This document shows, in pieces, positions 17,762-27,446 of a DNA stretch of 64,000 nucleotides (position 1 is its first letter; each line of letters begins with the position of its first letter). The notes beneath the pieces are model-generated. The model worked only from the letters and a program-made list of their open reading frames with translations, did not search any database and was not told the origin of the DNA. The stretch comes from Trichormus sp. M33_DOE_039 (GTDB lineage: Bacteria > Cyanobacteriota > Cyanobacteriia > Cyanobacteriales > Nostocaceae), in the NCBI GenBank assembly GCA_015296085.1, contig DVDT01000100.1, forward strand, positions 1 through 64,000. Direction: 5' to 3'. The position numbers were made by a program, and so were the translations under genes.

Positions 17762-18577
17762 ATGAAAGCTAAAAATATAATTCTCTCTACTGGACTTGCT
17801 CTCAGTGCTGTATTAGGTATTTCTAGCACTGCTAAAGCTGCAAACTTTACTAGTGTCTTCACACCAGATCCTGCTGTTCCTACCGAAGACATCTTCTTAA
17901 ATTCTATTGTGCAGGGTAGTTTCTCAACCAGCGACTTTATATTTGTTGAAGCTGCTCAAATCATCAAAAACGTAGACGCTCTTGGCCCTGCTAGCACTGA
18001 CAGAGGTCTGGATGCAAACGCACCTTTTGACCCTAACGAAACACCTTCAGCAGCAGAAATTGCAGCATACTTAGGCAATAATAACTTGAACAACATTATT
18101 GATGCTGAAGAAACTGGTGAGTTTGAGCTGAATGTGTTTTTTGATGACTTTGTAGGAAGTAATCCAGATGACCAAGACAGTTTATTCTTCTGGGAGCGCG
18201 GTGGTAACAGCCAACTCTTAGTTTACGCACTCGATACAGCCGGAAATATTATCGCTGGTTCTAATAGTGTGCTGCTAGATAGCCGCACATGGGGTTATGC
18301 TGGTTTCGATATCAATACAACAGAAGTCGGTGGCGCGCAAAGAGTGTACTCTCAAGGTTTGAAACTTTCACAGTTGGGATTAGGAGCTAACACTACCTTG
18401 GCTGGTCTGAAATTAGTTGCTAATACAAACTTTAATGGCCCTGATTTCAAAGTAGTTGCAGCTAGATTTGGCCCAACAGTAGTAGATGTACCCGAACCTA
18501 CCACTATCATTGGACTAGCTTCAGTAGCTGGACTGGCTTTAGTCGGTCGTCGTCGGATCAAGAAATCTGTGGTGTAA
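17762..18577 (+). CDS. Exosortase-dependent surface protein with PEP-CTERM anchor
   Basis: 271 residues. A signal peptide (about 1-26, ending AKAAN) precedes a beta-rich acidic exported domain. The C-terminal sorting signal has VPEPTT, then a 17-residue hydrophobic helix, then RRRIKK. Such proteins are cut and anchored by an exosortase (not in this window). The middle part (FFWERGGNSQLLVYALD, SRTWGYAGFD, LKLSQLGLG) recalls the cyanobacterial XDP2-type family, though I am unsure of that label. Probable role in extracellular matrix or surface. Single-gene unit ended by a strong terminator. Confidence 0.88.
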   Translation: MKAKNIILSTGLALSAVLGISSTAKAANFTSVFTPDPAVPTEDIFLNSIVQGSFSTSDFIFVEAAQIIKNVDALGPASTDRGLDANAPFDPNETPSAAEIAAYLGNNNLNNIIDAEETGEFELNVFFDDFVGSNPDDQDSLFFWERGGNSQLLVYALDTAGNIIAGSNSVLLDSRTWGYAGFDINTTEVGGAQRVYSQGLKLSQLGLGANTTLAGLKLVANTNFNGPDFKVVAARFGPTVVDVPEPTTIIGLASVAGLALVGRRRIKKSVV

Positions 18578-18715
18578 TAATCTTTTGTCAAGCGATCGCC
18601 AACAAAAAGTTCACATTTTTTAGTAGATAATTGTTCTGGCTAACAAGAAGAGTGCATTAATATTTAAATGCAGGGATAAGTTCTGTTTAATCCAACAGAA
18701 ATATTTAGTAACATT

Positions 18716-18743
18716 AAAACCCGCGTAAGCGGGTTTTGTTTTT
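18716..18743 (+). terminator. Intrinsic terminator of the PEP-CTERM gene
   Basis: Perfect 9-bp stem AAAACCCGC/GCGGGTTTT with a GTAA loop, followed by GTTTTTG, 140 bases after the stop. The adenines before and thymines after also allow use from the other strand, where the calpain-like gene ends at 18859. Confidence 0.85.
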
Positions 18744-18858
18744 GTCGCATAAAGTAAAAAGACTAAAAGAAAATCCTCCCCAGTCCTAAACAAAGAAGGA
18801 AAAGTGATTAACTTTTGAGTCTAATTACAATTATTGATCTTTATTTACTTTTTAGGCT

Positions 18859-20634
18859 TTACGTCAACTGAGCCTTTTCTGCAATGGTAATTCCATAGGA
18901 GAAAGATTGCATGAACTCATCAAAAGATAAATCAATGAATCCGTCGTTAGTACCACTGAGAGTTTTACCATCTACACCCCAAGGATTTCGTACTATGACC
19001 CGTTGCTTCCCATTAGAATCAGCATAGGCTTTGGTTACAGAATAAGCATGATTACCAAGAATATACGTGCTGTCACTACCTACTCTAGCTGCTGCTACGG
19101 CCTGATCATTTGCTAAAGCTGTTTGCAGAGTCGAAAAACTGATAGTATTAACACTATGGTTAGTAGTTTTTTGTCCAGTGATAAATCTTAGAGGACGAGA
19201 AAGCGAGTCTCCATTGCCAATCAAATTATAACCAGGTTGACCTTCTCTCCATTCACGCCATTGAGCATAAGCTTTTTCCACTAAAGCCACCCACAAAACA
19301 CCATTATTTTGCTTAGAGCTGATACTGGTAGCGATACGACGATCAACCGTAACATACTGTGCTTCACCAACATCAAAAGCGGTTCTGGAGTAAAAGCGTA
19401 TGGTGTAGGTATTATCACCATTATCTGTGATCATGCTATTAATTACAGAACTTGACGCATTACCAGCATCATTAGCCTGACTACTAAAGGTTGCACCTAA
19501 TGCAGCTAAAAATGCACAATCACCTAGTTTTCCTTGATCAATATCTCCAATTCGTGCTTCGTAAGCACTACCAAATAGAGTACCTGTTGCTACTGTATAG
19601 GTGAGATTGTTACCATTGAACACTGGCGTAGGTGCTACTGTTCCTAAGAACCAACGACCAACTAAATTTGACTCAAAACTAGTAGCACTCATGTCTTGTG
19701 TCGCACCATTAGCAACCTGTTTTGATAGCCATTTCACAGGGTCTTGCATAGTAAAAGGTGTGCTTGCACCCACCAAGGCTTTGAGGTCTTTGATCTCATT
19801 AGCATCAATTGCAGAATTATCTTGAGCATTTCTGAAGATACTGAGCATATCCTGACGATTTAAGTTGCCATCAGATGCTAAATTCCGTGCTAATGTAACG
19901 ATTTGTTGGTCGAATAGATTGAGATTGAACCAATCCTGAAGTGTAAATGTCTGCTTTACTGTATTACTTGCTGCACCAGTCTTATCGTAAGCTATCCCTT
20001 GCAGAGTATAGTTTCCACCCGCCAAATTTAAATTTTTTAGAGACAAACTATAGCTAAAAGTTGCCGTATTTACCCTGCTGGTATCGGCGGTAAATACAGT
20101 AGAATCAGCCACATCTAGCCATTTTCCGTCAGATTTTTGAATACGGAAATCTAACTTTGATATATCACTAACACCATTTTTATCCGATACCAAAGCACTG
20201 TTGATGCTGAGAGTGTCCGTCGTCTTGAGGACGTTGCTATTGAGTTTAAATTGTAGTGAGGTTGGGGCAAAATTTTCAAAAACCTTGAGATTGTAGTTAG
20301 TGTCACCACCTTGGGAATAAACTTTAATGAAATAACTACCAGGATCTAAAGTCTGCCGAATGTAGTCAATTGCAGTTCCAGTTCGATAAGAACCCGTAAT
20401 CACTTCACCACTATCAATCAAACCGTTGCTGTTACTATCTTTTATTAACTGTAAATCTGCATTTGTATTCAACCCATCAACAGTGAGATTAAGGCTACTA
20501 CGAGCAGTCAGAGTTAGACTATAGAAATCATTCCGATCTGAAGAACCTACCCAATCAGAAAAAGTCTGAATATTAGTAGTGAGGGTTATTTTTCTCGCAC
20601 TATTTAATGTGTTACCTGCATTATCAAGAGGCAT
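18859..20634 (-). CDS. Calpain-like (C2 family) cysteine protease with PPC domain
   Basis: 591 residues. An N-terminal pre-peptidase C-terminal-type beta domain (about 1-115; ...DRNDFYSLTL, DPGSYFIKV) is followed by a second Ig-like beta domain (about 120-235). The calpain catalytic core starts near 350. Its triad is visible: Cys in QGKLGDCAFLAAL (about 373), His in GNHAYSVTKA (about 528) and Asn in VRNPWG (about 550). There is no classical signal peptide, but the PPC/Ig region is typical of exported cyanobacterial enzymes, possibly via type I secretion. It lacks EF-hands, so calcium dependence is open. Monocistronic. Confidence 0.88.
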   Translation of the reverse strand: MPLDNAGNTLNSARKITLTTNIQTFSDWVGSSDRNDFYSLTLTARSSLNLTVDGLNTNADLQLIKDSNSNGLIDSGEVITGSYRTGTAIDYIRQTLDPGSYFIKVYSQGGDTNYNLKVFENFAPTSLQFKLNSNVLKTTDTLSINSALVSDKNGVSDISKLDFRIQKSDGKWLDVADSTVFTADTSRVNTATFSYSLSLKNLNLAGGNYTLQGIAYDKTGAASNTVKQTFTLQDWFNLNLFDQQIVTLARNLASDGNLNRQDMLSIFRNAQDNSAIDANEIKDLKALVGASTPFTMQDPVKWLSKQVANGATQDMSATSFESNLVGRWFLGTVAPTPVFNGNNLTYTVATGTLFGSAYEARIGDIDQGKLGDCAFLAALGATFSSQANDAGNASSSVINSMITDNGDNTYTIRFYSRTAFDVGEAQYVTVDRRIATSISSKQNNGVLWVALVEKAYAQWREWREGQPGYNLIGNGDSLSRPLRFITGQKTTNHSVNTISFSTLQTALANDQAVAAARVGSDSTYILGNHAYSVTKAYADSNGKQRVIVRNPWGVDGKTLSGTNDGFIDLSFDEFMQSFSYGITIAEKAQLT

Positions 20635-21193
20635 AAATATCCTTACTTACATAGTTAAGAAAATGTGGAAAATCACACCCTTTCACATATGTAAAAAACT
20701 AGTTTTTACAACAAAAAATGAAGCTGTTGTTAATTTTCTTCTTAAAGATTGGGATCATCCAGGTAAAATACACGCAATATAAGCACTGTCGTATAAGTAC
20801 TGAATTTCAGAGTAAATATGCACTAAAGTTATAAATATTTTTTTAATTGAGACATTCTTACTGAGAAAAATGTTCTTACTTCGGGATAGGGATATATTTC
20901 ACTGAAAACTAAAAGCTGAAGCTAGTGAAGAAAGAACACTTCTGTAGTAAATGATTTAGTCATGATTGTATCAGCTTGATGCCAAAAAAAGGCTTGGATA
21001 CACTATCCAAGCCTCTGACAATTTCTGATAAAACTAGAGATATGAGTCTCTAGTTAACGTGAGTTTCCAACGGAGGTGAAGTTTCGGGAAGGGCGAAAGA
21101 AACAATTCAAATCCTTTTTCCTCCTTCCTCCTGCCTGATTTCTTAGGAGTTCGATGACCTCTCCCCAACCCCTCGATTACTTAAGCAGTATAA
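20635..21193. other. 559-base gap holding a palindrome and a terminator
   Basis: No supported coding frame. The near-perfect palindrome GTAAAAAACTAGTTTTTAC (20691-20709) lies 57 bases upstream of the calpain-like gene and might be an operator. The terminator at 20984-21014 is listed separately. The rest is AT-rich, with short direct repeats near 21110-21180. Confidence 0.45.
20984..21014 (-). terminator. Strong intrinsic terminator for the nblB-like transcript
   Basis: On the minus strand, AGGCTTGGATA pairs with TATCCAAGCCT around a 3-base loop, an 11-bp stem, followed by seven U residues. It lies 180 bases beyond the stop of the leftward HEAT-repeat gene. Confidence 0.88.
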
Positions 21194-21856
21194 CTAAACT
21201 GAATGCAAAGATTTTTGAGCTTCAGTAGCGATCGCTTCTACTTCATCATTCGCCATATTTGCCAAAATAGATTGAGCTTCTGCACCACCCAAACGTGTCA
21301 AAGCCTGTACCACTCTGTAACGTATCTGCCAATCATGATCAGTTGCATAGGAAGCTAATAGGGGAACTGCTTGGACATCACCCAATTCTCCTAGAGAACT
21401 AATCGCCGCAGTTTTTACTAATTCCACATCTGAGAAAAGTGCTTCTTGGAGTAATTCCAACCCTCGTGGATCTCCTAGTTCTCCTAGTGTCGCAATAATA
21501 CTGAACTGCACTAACCACTCAGAGGTCGTGTGATAAAGCTGCTGTAAATCTTCAAAAGCAGTGTGTAACTTCAACGCCCCTAAACAATCAGCAGCGGCGG
21601 CTTGCACATCAGCTTCCGGATCTTTTAATAAAGCACGCAGTAAATCTAAAGATAAGTCTAAATCCTGAGTGCCAAGAGTATCTAACTGACTTACCGCTGA
21701 ATAGCGAACGCGAGAATTGCTATCAGTAATAGCAATTTGCACTAATTCAAAAGCGGTTGTAGGTTCTAGTTCACGCACTTGATTTACCGCACGCAAGCGA
21801 TCGCCCAAATCCCCAGAACTGAGCAATTGTCTTACAGACTCAGGAGTTATACTCAT
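21194..21856 (-). CDS. nblB: HEAT-repeat phycobilisome degradation protein NblB-like
   Basis: 220 residues composed of about six HEAT/PBS-lyase-type helical repeats, for example RVRYSAVSQLDTLG, DVQAAAADCLGAL, TAAISSLGELGDVQA and QIRYRVVQALTRLGG. NblB proteins are related to phycocyanobilin lyases and are needed for phycobilisome breakdown under nutrient stress. Overall length and the start MSITPESVRQLLSSGDLGDR fit NblB of Nostoc-type cyanobacteria. Catalytic residues are not defined, so a lyase-like relative remains possible. Upstream, 96 bases away, is the CBS gene in the same direction. Confidence 0.75.
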   Translation of the reverse strand: MSITPESVRQLLSSGDLGDRLRAVNQVRELEPTTAFELVQIAITDSNSRVRYSAVSQLDTLGTQDLDLSLDLLRALLKDPEADVQAAAADCLGALKLHTAFEDLQQLYHTTSEWLVQFSIIATLGELGDPRGLELLQEALFSDVELVKTAAISSLGELGDVQAVPLLASYATDHDWQIRYRVVQALTRLGGAEAQSILANMANDEVEAIATEAQKSLHSV

Positions 21857-21952
21857 GTTATTACCTTAATTTGTCAAATTTTCAAAGACAGTCAATAGTT
21901 CACAGTCAACAGTCACTATTCAAAAAACATAGGTGTTGACTAACACTAATGA

Positions 21953-22411
21953 CTAGCCAGCAGCCATCGCGCGCACAATGTCACCACGGGTAAGAATCCC
22001 GATAACTTTACCTGCGTTATCTAGTACAGGTAAGCGATGCACCTTGCGATCGTGCATGATTTGTGCTGCTTGTTTTACAGTCTTGTCAGGAGTGATAGTG
22101 ATAGGATTCTTGCTCATCACTTCACCAACGGTTTGTCCTAAAGATTTATGCAGATCCCGTTCATAGTCAGCAGGATTTTTTAAATAGATCACACTATCCA
22201 GAAACATGACGTAAGCTGGTGGAGTTATACCAGTTGCTTGCCACATCAAATCGGTTTCTGAGATAATGCCCACCAATTTACCGACATCATCTACAACAGG
22301 TAGCCCACTGATGCGTCGTTCAGCCAGAATTTGGATTGCTTCTTGAAGTGGAGTTACTGGCCGGACAACAATTGGCTCAGGACTCATTATATCGGCAACG
22401 GTTTGAGGCAT
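21953..22411 (-). CDS. CBS-pair domain protein
   Basis: About 152 residues holding two CBS motifs and little else: VADIMSPEPIVV...RRISGLPVVDD and VGEVMSKNPITITPD...RKVHRLPVLDN, ending in GILTRGDIVRAM. Such stand-alone pairs bind adenine nucleotides and regulate a partner enzyme or transporter; the partner is not evident here. The open frame reaches a GTG at 22435, but the ATG at 22411 (MPQTVADIM) is the usual start. A 20-residue insertion between the two motifs (around YERDLHKSLG) is typical of one cyanobacterial subgroup. Confidence 0.92.
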   Translation of the reverse strand: MPQTVADIMSPEPIVVRPVTPLQEAIQILAERRISGLPVVDDVGKLVGIISETDLMWQATGITPPAYVMFLDSVIYLKNPADYERDLHKSLGQTVGEVMSKNPITITPDKTVKQAAQIMHDRKVHRLPVLDNAGKVIGILTRGDIVRAMAAG

Positions 22412-22571
22412 TGATTTGCTTACACCCTTGATCACAGTCTCTGCAAATATTGTAAAAAATTCATTGACTCAACCTGATTCAGTTAATACATTGTTACGGT
22501 AATGGTCATTAATGATTAGGCAACAGCCATGAGTAATTCTACCCTGATCCTAATTCCCAATGCCCCATTCC

Positions 22572-22988
22572 CTATTCCCTACTCTCTTTCAACGCAGCGA
22601 TAATTTGACTATTTGCTTGGGGAAAAGCAAATTGTTCCAACTCATCTAAATTCACCCAACGAACTTCATCACACTCTAGAGGCTGAGGAACACCTGCAAC
22701 TAAGTAACAGTGATGTACTGTCAAGGTGACACGTAAATGAGTATAAGTGTGGTCGATAGTAATCAGATGTTCTCCTACTGTGACTGATACTCCCAATTCT
22801 TCATCAATTTCTCTTTTAATACAGTCTTCGATAGTTTCGCCGACCTCGACTTTACCACCAGGAAATTCCCATAAACCCCCCATTGCTCCTTCTGGGCGAC
22901 GACGATCAATTAAAATTTGCTTGTGATCATTCCAAATAACGGCCACACCAATAATCTTATGTGGTGGTAGAGTCGTCGTTGTGTTCAT
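22572..22988 (-). CDS. mutT: 8-oxo-dGTP diphosphatase MutT (Nudix)
   Basis: 138 residues with a full Nudix box beginning GGKVEVGETIEDC and ending REIDEELGV (about 43-65), including the catalytic REXXEE glutamates. The FPGG context is WEFPGGKVE. MutT removes 8-oxo-dGTP from the nucleotide pool, important in oxygen-evolving cells. The typical C-terminal substrate loop is present (ECDEVRWVNLDELEQFAFP). Single gene; the 332-base upstream gap contains a terminator for the next leftward gene. Confidence 0.93.
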   Translation of the reverse strand: MNTTTTLPPHKIIGVAVIWNDHKQILIDRRRPEGAMGGLWEFPGGKVEVGETIEDCIKREIDEELGVSVTVGEHLITIDHTYTHLRVTLTVHHCYLVAGVPQPLECDEVRWVNLDELEQFAFPQANSQIIAALKESRE

Positions 22989-23320
22989 AGTGTTTTACTA
23001 TTGATTATTGACTATTAACTATTGACCCATAACAAAACTCGGCAGATTCCTACAATATCTACCGAGTTTTTACTTATTTTAAAATATAAACTGCTTTGGA
23101 CTTGTCTAGACGTTTAATTATGTTTTTGCATACAAACCAAAAGCGTTAGCTTTTGAAATGCTACTCGCATCCAAATTTGCTAACGCTGATCTGATCATTC
23201 GGTAATTTGGGAAGGTCGGTTGTGAGAATTCCGCATAAAACTGTTTTTCGATGTTTTTCCTGAGCAATTTCATTAGGGATTTACTCAAGGATGTTGAATT
23301 GATGTTGGAGGAGGCAATAG
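22989..23320. other. 332-base gap, no gene seen apart from a terminator
   Basis: Besides the hairpin at 23034-23071, the stretch shows only AT-rich sequence and an imperfect AAAAGCGTTAGCTTTT-type palindrome near 23130-23150. No coding frame is supported. Confidence 0.5.
23034..23071 (-). terminator. Terminator downstream of the DUF760 gene
   Basis: AAAACTCGG (23034-23042) pairs with CCGAGTTTT (23062-23070), extended by AGAT/ATCT after a bulge, with U-rich sequence on both sides. It lies 250 bases beyond the DUF760 stop and just upstream of mutT, so it insulates the two genes. Confidence 0.7.
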
Positions 23321-23665
23321 TTATTCAACATCATGATTATTACTTTCAGTTCCTTGCAATACCTTTTCAAAGCCCATCCGTTGCTCGGCATTTCGCAAAA
23401 AATAACCACTGATCATGGCGGATGCTAGCAACCGTCCTAAATTTTCCCGACTAGTTGTAATAGTAATATCAAAGTGTTCAGAAGGCAGATTACCCAACAG
23501 TCCGATAATATTGCGCTCCATTACTTGAAAAACTTCAGGAGAAGTTGGTTTAGATAATTGGCTAACTGTTTCTGGGTTCAATGACTTAACATACTGCCAC
23601 AGTAAATTACCTGTCTCTGATTCACTGTCAAAAAATTCTGAAACTCGGTTAGATGGGTTACTCAC
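23321..23665 (-). CDS. DUF760 family protein
   Basis: 114 residues. The conserved block is LLWQYVKSLNPETVSQLSKP, then VMERNIIGLLGNLPSEHFDI and ENLGRLLASAMISGYFLRNAEQRMGFE. This is the DUF760 signature found in cyanobacteria and chloroplasts of plants. The function is not established; a role in thylakoid biology is only suggested by distribution. Soluble, acidic, helical. A purine-rich GGAGGTA lies about 7 bases upstream of the ATG. Monocistronic, divergent from gmd. Confidence 0.88.
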   Translation of the reverse strand: MSNPSNRVSEFFDSESETGNLLWQYVKSLNPETVSQLSKPTSPEVFQVMERNIIGLLGNLPSEHFDITITTSRENLGRLLASAMISGYFLRNAEQRMGFEKVLQGTESNNHDVE

Positions 23666-24121
23666 TTTGTACCTCCGGTACTACCAATACTGGATATGGT
23701 GTTAGCAAATTTATGGGGCTTAAGTCTATGTTTTGTTTGACTTAATGGTTTATTTAGTGTTCCTGTCAACTAATGTAACAAGTTAATTTGAGATCTGTGT
23801 CGGTGTAACCGTACAGCAAACAGGGGATTTTCTCACCTTAAATACTCAATAATCATTAGCAGCAGTGATGTGGCATAGCTGAAACGTGACAATAGTATTA
23901 TTAATCCATCTTAATTTATAAAAATGGTAAACTTTCAGCTTAGTATATTCAGTGTGACACGACTAAACTAAATTGCTAATTGTCAGTATATTTATTGACG
24001 CTAAAATCCTCTTATCTGTAAAATTCGTAAGTTTCCCATTAGTCAATTTGGCATTTAGCTGCTAGGTTGTGTAAATTGGCCTGAATATTATGTAACAGGG
24101 ACAAAAAGGAATTAAGTGAGC
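23666..24121. promoter_or_regulatory. Divergent promoter region between DUF760 and gmd
   Basis: About 450 bases, AT-rich, no supported gene. It must carry the promoters of both flanking genes. A TATTAT near 24086-24091, 35 bases before the gmd start, is a candidate -10 box. AAGGA at 24106-24110 is the gmd ribosome-binding site. Confidence 0.35.
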
Positions 24122-25201
24122 ATGACGCAAAACAAACGTGCTTTAATCACTGGTATTACTGGTCAAGATGGTTCATATCTGAGTGAATTTCTCATAGAAC
24201 AAGGCTATGAAGTACATGGCATAATCCGGCGAACTTCTACTTTCAACACCGATCGCATTGATCACATTTATGAAGATCCTCATAAAGAAGGTGTGAAGTT
24301 ATTTCTGCATTATGGCGATTTGACAGATGGGACAACGCTACGACGGATTTTAGAAGAAGTCCAACCTACAGAAATTTACAATTTAGGTGCACAATCTCAT
24401 GTCCGAGTGAGTTTTGATTCGCCGGAATATACTGTAGACGCCGTAGGGATGGGAACACTACGACTACTAGAAGCCATCCGAGATTATCAAAGACGGACTG
24501 GGATTGAAGTACGCTTTTATCAAGCGGGTTCTTCTGAAATGTACGGTTTGGTGCAAGCAGTACCACAAAGCGAAACGACACCTTTCTACCCTCGTAGTCC
24601 CTACGCTTGTGCAAAAGTTTACGCCCACTGGCAAACGGTAAATTACCGCGAGTCTTATGGAATGTTTGCATGCAATGGTATTTTATTTAACCATGAATCA
24701 CCACGGCGGGGTGAAACTTTTGTCACACGCAAAATTACCAGAGCAGTGGCGCAGATCGTAGCTGGCAAACAGAAAAAGCTATATATGGGTAATCTGGATG
24801 CCAAAAGAGATTGGGGCTATGCTAAAGATTATGTCCGGGCAATGTGGCTGATGCTGCAACAAGAAAAAGCAGACGATTATGTAATTGCCACAGGCGAAAC
24901 CCACTCAGTCCGGGAATTTCTGGAATTGGCTTTTAGTCATGTCAATCTCAATTGGCAAGATTACGTAGAATTCGATGACCGCTATCTCCGCCCAGCAGAA
25001 GTAGATTTATTAATTGGCGATCCTGCTAAAGCAAAGCAAAAATTGGGCTGGCAACCTTCAGTAACTTTTAAAGAGTTAGTCGCACTGATGGTAGAAGCAG
25101 ATTTGCAAGCAATAGGTCAAACTTCACCTAATGGCAATGGTTCACTCTCGCCTCATGATATTGCTACTATTCGTCAAGAACTAGGCGCACTCCACTTTTG
25201 A
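24122..25201 (+). CDS. gmd: GDP-mannose 4,6-dehydratase
   Basis: 359 residues, short-chain dehydrogenase/reductase family. An NAD(P)-binding [10 protein letters not shown] lies near the start and the catalytic Ser...YACAK near 160, with the family features [16 protein letters not shown] and [11 protein letters not shown]. It makes GDP-4-keto-6-deoxymannose, the precursor of GDP-fucose and GDP-rhamnose. I prefer the ATG at 24122 (MTQNKRAL); a GTG at 24116 in the same frame is closer to the AAGGA and is also possible. It is 24 bases upstream of fcl, so the two form a GDP-L-fucose operon serving surface polysaccharide. Confidence 0.97.
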   Translation: MTQNKRALITGITGQDGSYLSEFLIEQGYEVHGIIRRTSTFNTDRIDHIYEDPHKEGVKLFLHYGDLTDGTTLRRILEEVQPTEIYNLGAQSHVRVSFDSPEYTVDAVGMGTLRLLEAIRDYQRRTGIEVRFYQAGSSEMYGLVQAVPQSETTPFYPRSPYACAKVYAHWQTVNYRESYGMFACNGILFNHESPRRGETFVTRKITRAVAQIVAGKQKKLYMGNLDAKRDWGYAKDYVRAMWLMLQQEKADDYVIATGETHSVREFLELAFSHVNLNWQDYVEFDDRYLRPAEVDLLIGDPAKAKQKLGWQPSVTFKELVALMVEADLQAIGQTSPNGNGSLSPHDIATIRQELGALHF

Positions 25202-25225
25202 TTAACTCTTGCTAAGGATAAAAAT

Positions 25226-26170
25226 ATGACTGCCTTAGATCTGAAAAATAAACGAATTCTCGTTACTGGTGGAGCAGGATTTTTAGGCCGTCAGGTAGTA
25301 GATCAGCTATGCAAAGCTGGGGCTGACTTGGCCAAGATTACTGTACCGCGATCGCGTGAATTAGATTTACGCATCCTAGAAAATTGTCAACGCGCCGTAG
25401 ACCAGCAAGATATCGTCATTCACTTAGCGGCTCATGTCGGTGGTATCGGTCTCAACCGTGAAAAACCGGCGGAGTTATTTTACGATAACTTGATCATGGG
25501 GACGCAGTTAATTCATGCGGCTTATCAAGGCGGTATCGAAAAATTCATCTGTGTTGGGACTATCTGCGCCTACCCGAAATTTACCCCAGTACCATTTAAA
25601 GAGGATGACCTATGGAATGGTTATCCAGAAGAAACTAATGCTCCCTATGGGGTTGCGAAAAAAGCACTTTTAGTTCAACTGCAATCTTATCGTCAGCAGT
25701 ATGGCTTTAATGGTATTTACTTATTACCAGTAAACCTATACGGGCCTGAAGATAACTTTGATCCTGGCAGTTCCCATGTCATCCCGGCGTTAATTCGCAA
25801 AGTTTATGAAGCTCAAGTCAGGGGAGACAAACAACTACCCGTTTGGGGTGATGGTAGTCCTACCCGCGAGTTCTTATATTCAGAAGATGCCGCACGCGGT
25901 ATTGTCATGGGTACACAATTTCATAATGACTCTGAACCCATTAACTTGGGGACTGGTTATGAAATTTCCATCCGCGATTTAGTCACCCTAATTTGTGAAC
26001 TGATGGAATTTGACGGTGAAATCATTTGGGAAACAGACAAACCAAACGGTCAACCCCGTCGTTGTTTGGATACGGAAAGGGCTAAACAAGCTTTTAATTT
26101 TACTGCTCAAGTGGATTTCCGGCAGGGATTGAAGAATACTATTGATTGGTATCGTCAAAATGCTGCTTAG
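25226..26170 (+). CDS. fcl: GDP-L-fucose synthase
   Basis: 314 residues, extended SDR fold: [11 protein letters not shown] at the start, [10 protein letters not shown], the catalytic YGVAKK near 142, and [21 protein letters not shown], the conserved epimerase/reductase signature. It completes GDP-fucose synthesis from the gmd product by 3,5-epimerisation and NADPH reduction. AAGGA about 10 bases before the ATG. Second gene of the gmd-fcl operon; the next gene begins after about 80 bases. Confidence 0.97.
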   Translation: MTALDLKNKRILVTGGAGFLGRQVVDQLCKAGADLAKITVPRSRELDLRILENCQRAVDQQDIVIHLAAHVGGIGLNREKPAELFYDNLIMGTQLIHAAYQGGIEKFICVGTICAYPKFTPVPFKEDDLWNGYPEETNAPYGVAKKALLVQLQSYRQQYGFNGIYLLPVNLYGPEDNFDPGSSHVIPALIRKVYEAQVRGDKQLPVWGDGSPTREFLYSEDAARGIVMGTQFHNDSEPINLGTGYEISIRDLVTLICELMEFDGEIIWETDKPNGQPRRCLDTERAKQAFNFTAQVDFRQGLKNTIDWYRQNAA

Positions 26171-26249
26171 GTAATAGGATCTTGGGAATGGGGCGTTGAC
26201 AAAGGTAATTAATCTAATTTTCCCTGTTCCCTTTTATTCAAAAATCTAC

Positions 26250-26825
26250 ATGGAAAATGTGAATGATCAACTAAGTAAAGTCAAATTACGCCGGACTTTG
26301 TTAAAAACTCGTCAGTCGATGTCTGTGAAAGAATGGCGAGAAAAAAGCGATCGCATCTGTACACTATTACAAGCTTCTACTCTCTTCACCCAAGCTAAAA
26401 CCATACTTGCCTATTTCAGCTTTCGCCAAGAACCTGACCTCAGTCCCCTATTTTTGAATCATCAATATCGTTGGGGATTTCCTCGCTGCATCGGTCAATC
26501 CCTACATTGGCATAGTTGGCAACCAGGGGAATCGTTACAAATAAATTCCTATGGCATTCAAGAACCCCATGCCCACGCCCCTAGAATAGACCCTCATGAG
26601 GTGGATTTGATCCTTGTTCCCAGCGTTGCTTGTGACCAACGTGGATATCGTCTAGGTTACGGTGGGGGTTATTATGATCGCTTGCTGAGTTCTTCAGAGT
26701 GGACAAATAAGCCAACGGTAGGTATGATTTTTGACTCTGCTTATTTACCACAACTACCTACTCAAGCTTGGGATAAACCTTTGCAAGCAGTTTTTACAGA
26801 AATTAGGTTGGTAGAAATTGGATGA
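26250..26825 (+). CDS. 5-formyltetrahydrofolate cyclo-ligase
   Basis: About 191 residues. The basic N-terminus KVKLRRTLLKTRQSM, the PRC...LHWHSW middle and, near the end, GYRLGYGGGYYDRLL are the ATP- and folate-binding signatures of this family. It converts 5-formyl-THF to 5,10-methenyl-THF. A TTG-started extension to 26196 would add a hydrophobic, non-conserved 18-residue leader; the ATG at 26250 fits better. The stop at 26825 abuts the convergent Uma2 gene with no gap, so the two mRNAs must overlap at their ends. Confidence 0.93.
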   Translation: MENVNDQLSKVKLRRTLLKTRQSMSVKEWREKSDRICTLLQASTLFTQAKTILAYFSFRQEPDLSPLFLNHQYRWGFPRCIGQSLHWHSWQPGESLQINSYGIQEPHAHAPRIDPHEVDLILVPSVACDQRGYRLGYGGGYYDRLLSSSEWTNKPTVGMIFDSAYLPQLPTQAWDKPLQAVFTEIRLVEIG

Positions 26826-27446
26826 TTACGTAGGTAGATATCCAGCTTGAAAAATCTGTTCGGCGGTTAGATTTAACTCCGGGAAAGTGGGCGAAATTAT
26901 GCGATTACTGCTTCTAAATTGAGTAACTTGATATTCACCATCGATTAATTGATAAATAGATATAGTAGGCTGTTTAGGGTTGCCAGTGAACTTTTTAGCC
27001 CCTAGACCGAGATAATCTACAACCCAGTATTCAGGAGTTCCAATACTCTCATACTTACCCTGTTTTGTGTAATAGTCATCATCCCAGTTGGTACTAACTA
27101 CCTCAACTACCAAGGGAATTGATGCTGCATAGGATACAGTTGATTCTTTTTTCCATAACGGCTCATTCACTAAATTAGGACGATTTAAGATCAGTACATC
27201 TGGGGAGTAGGCAGATGCTGAATTAGTTGGTTTAATAAGCGCAGTTTTGGGGATTGTGTAAGGTAAATTTAATCTGTCTAACTCTACTGTTAGTTTTCTT
27301 GCTATAAAACCAACAACATCTTCATGATCTCCTTCTGGTTGCGTCATTTCAATAATCACGCCATCATGTAATTCGTATCTTCCACCTTCAGGCCGCCACG
27401 CTGCAAACTCATCAAATGTTACTAGTTTACATACGGCTGGAGTCAT
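26826..27446 (-). CDS. Uma2 family (DUF820) putative endonuclease
   Basis: 206 residues, intact. The N-terminus has TFDEFAAWRPEGGRYELHDG. The PD-(D/E)XK-like active site is visible as SPDVLILNRP (about 115) and PLVVEVVSTNW (about 138), with GTPEYWVVDYLGLG following. Uma2 proteins are greatly expanded in cyanobacteria and are thought to be restriction-like nucleases, but no role is proven. Very similar in plan to the copy at 41926-42543 (shared YELHDGV, ALIKP/ALVKP, NEPLWKKEST blocks), so these are recent paralogues. Convergent with the folate gene. Confidence 0.93.
   Translation of the reverse strand: MTPAVCKLVTFDEFAAWRPEGGRYELHDGVIIEMTQPEGDHEDVVGFIARKLTVELDRLNLPYTIPKTALIKPTNSASAYSPDVLILNRPNLVNEPLWKKESTVSYAASIPLVVEVVSTNWDDDYYTKQGKYESIGTPEYWVVDYLGLGAKKFTGNPKQPTISIYQLIDGEYQVTQFRSSNRIISPTFPELNLTAEQIFQAGYLPT

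Noticed and set aside
20579-20782. Rightward frame upstream of the calpain-like gene
   Set aside because: Partly antisense to that gene; the rest is AT-rich promoter sequence with a palindrome.
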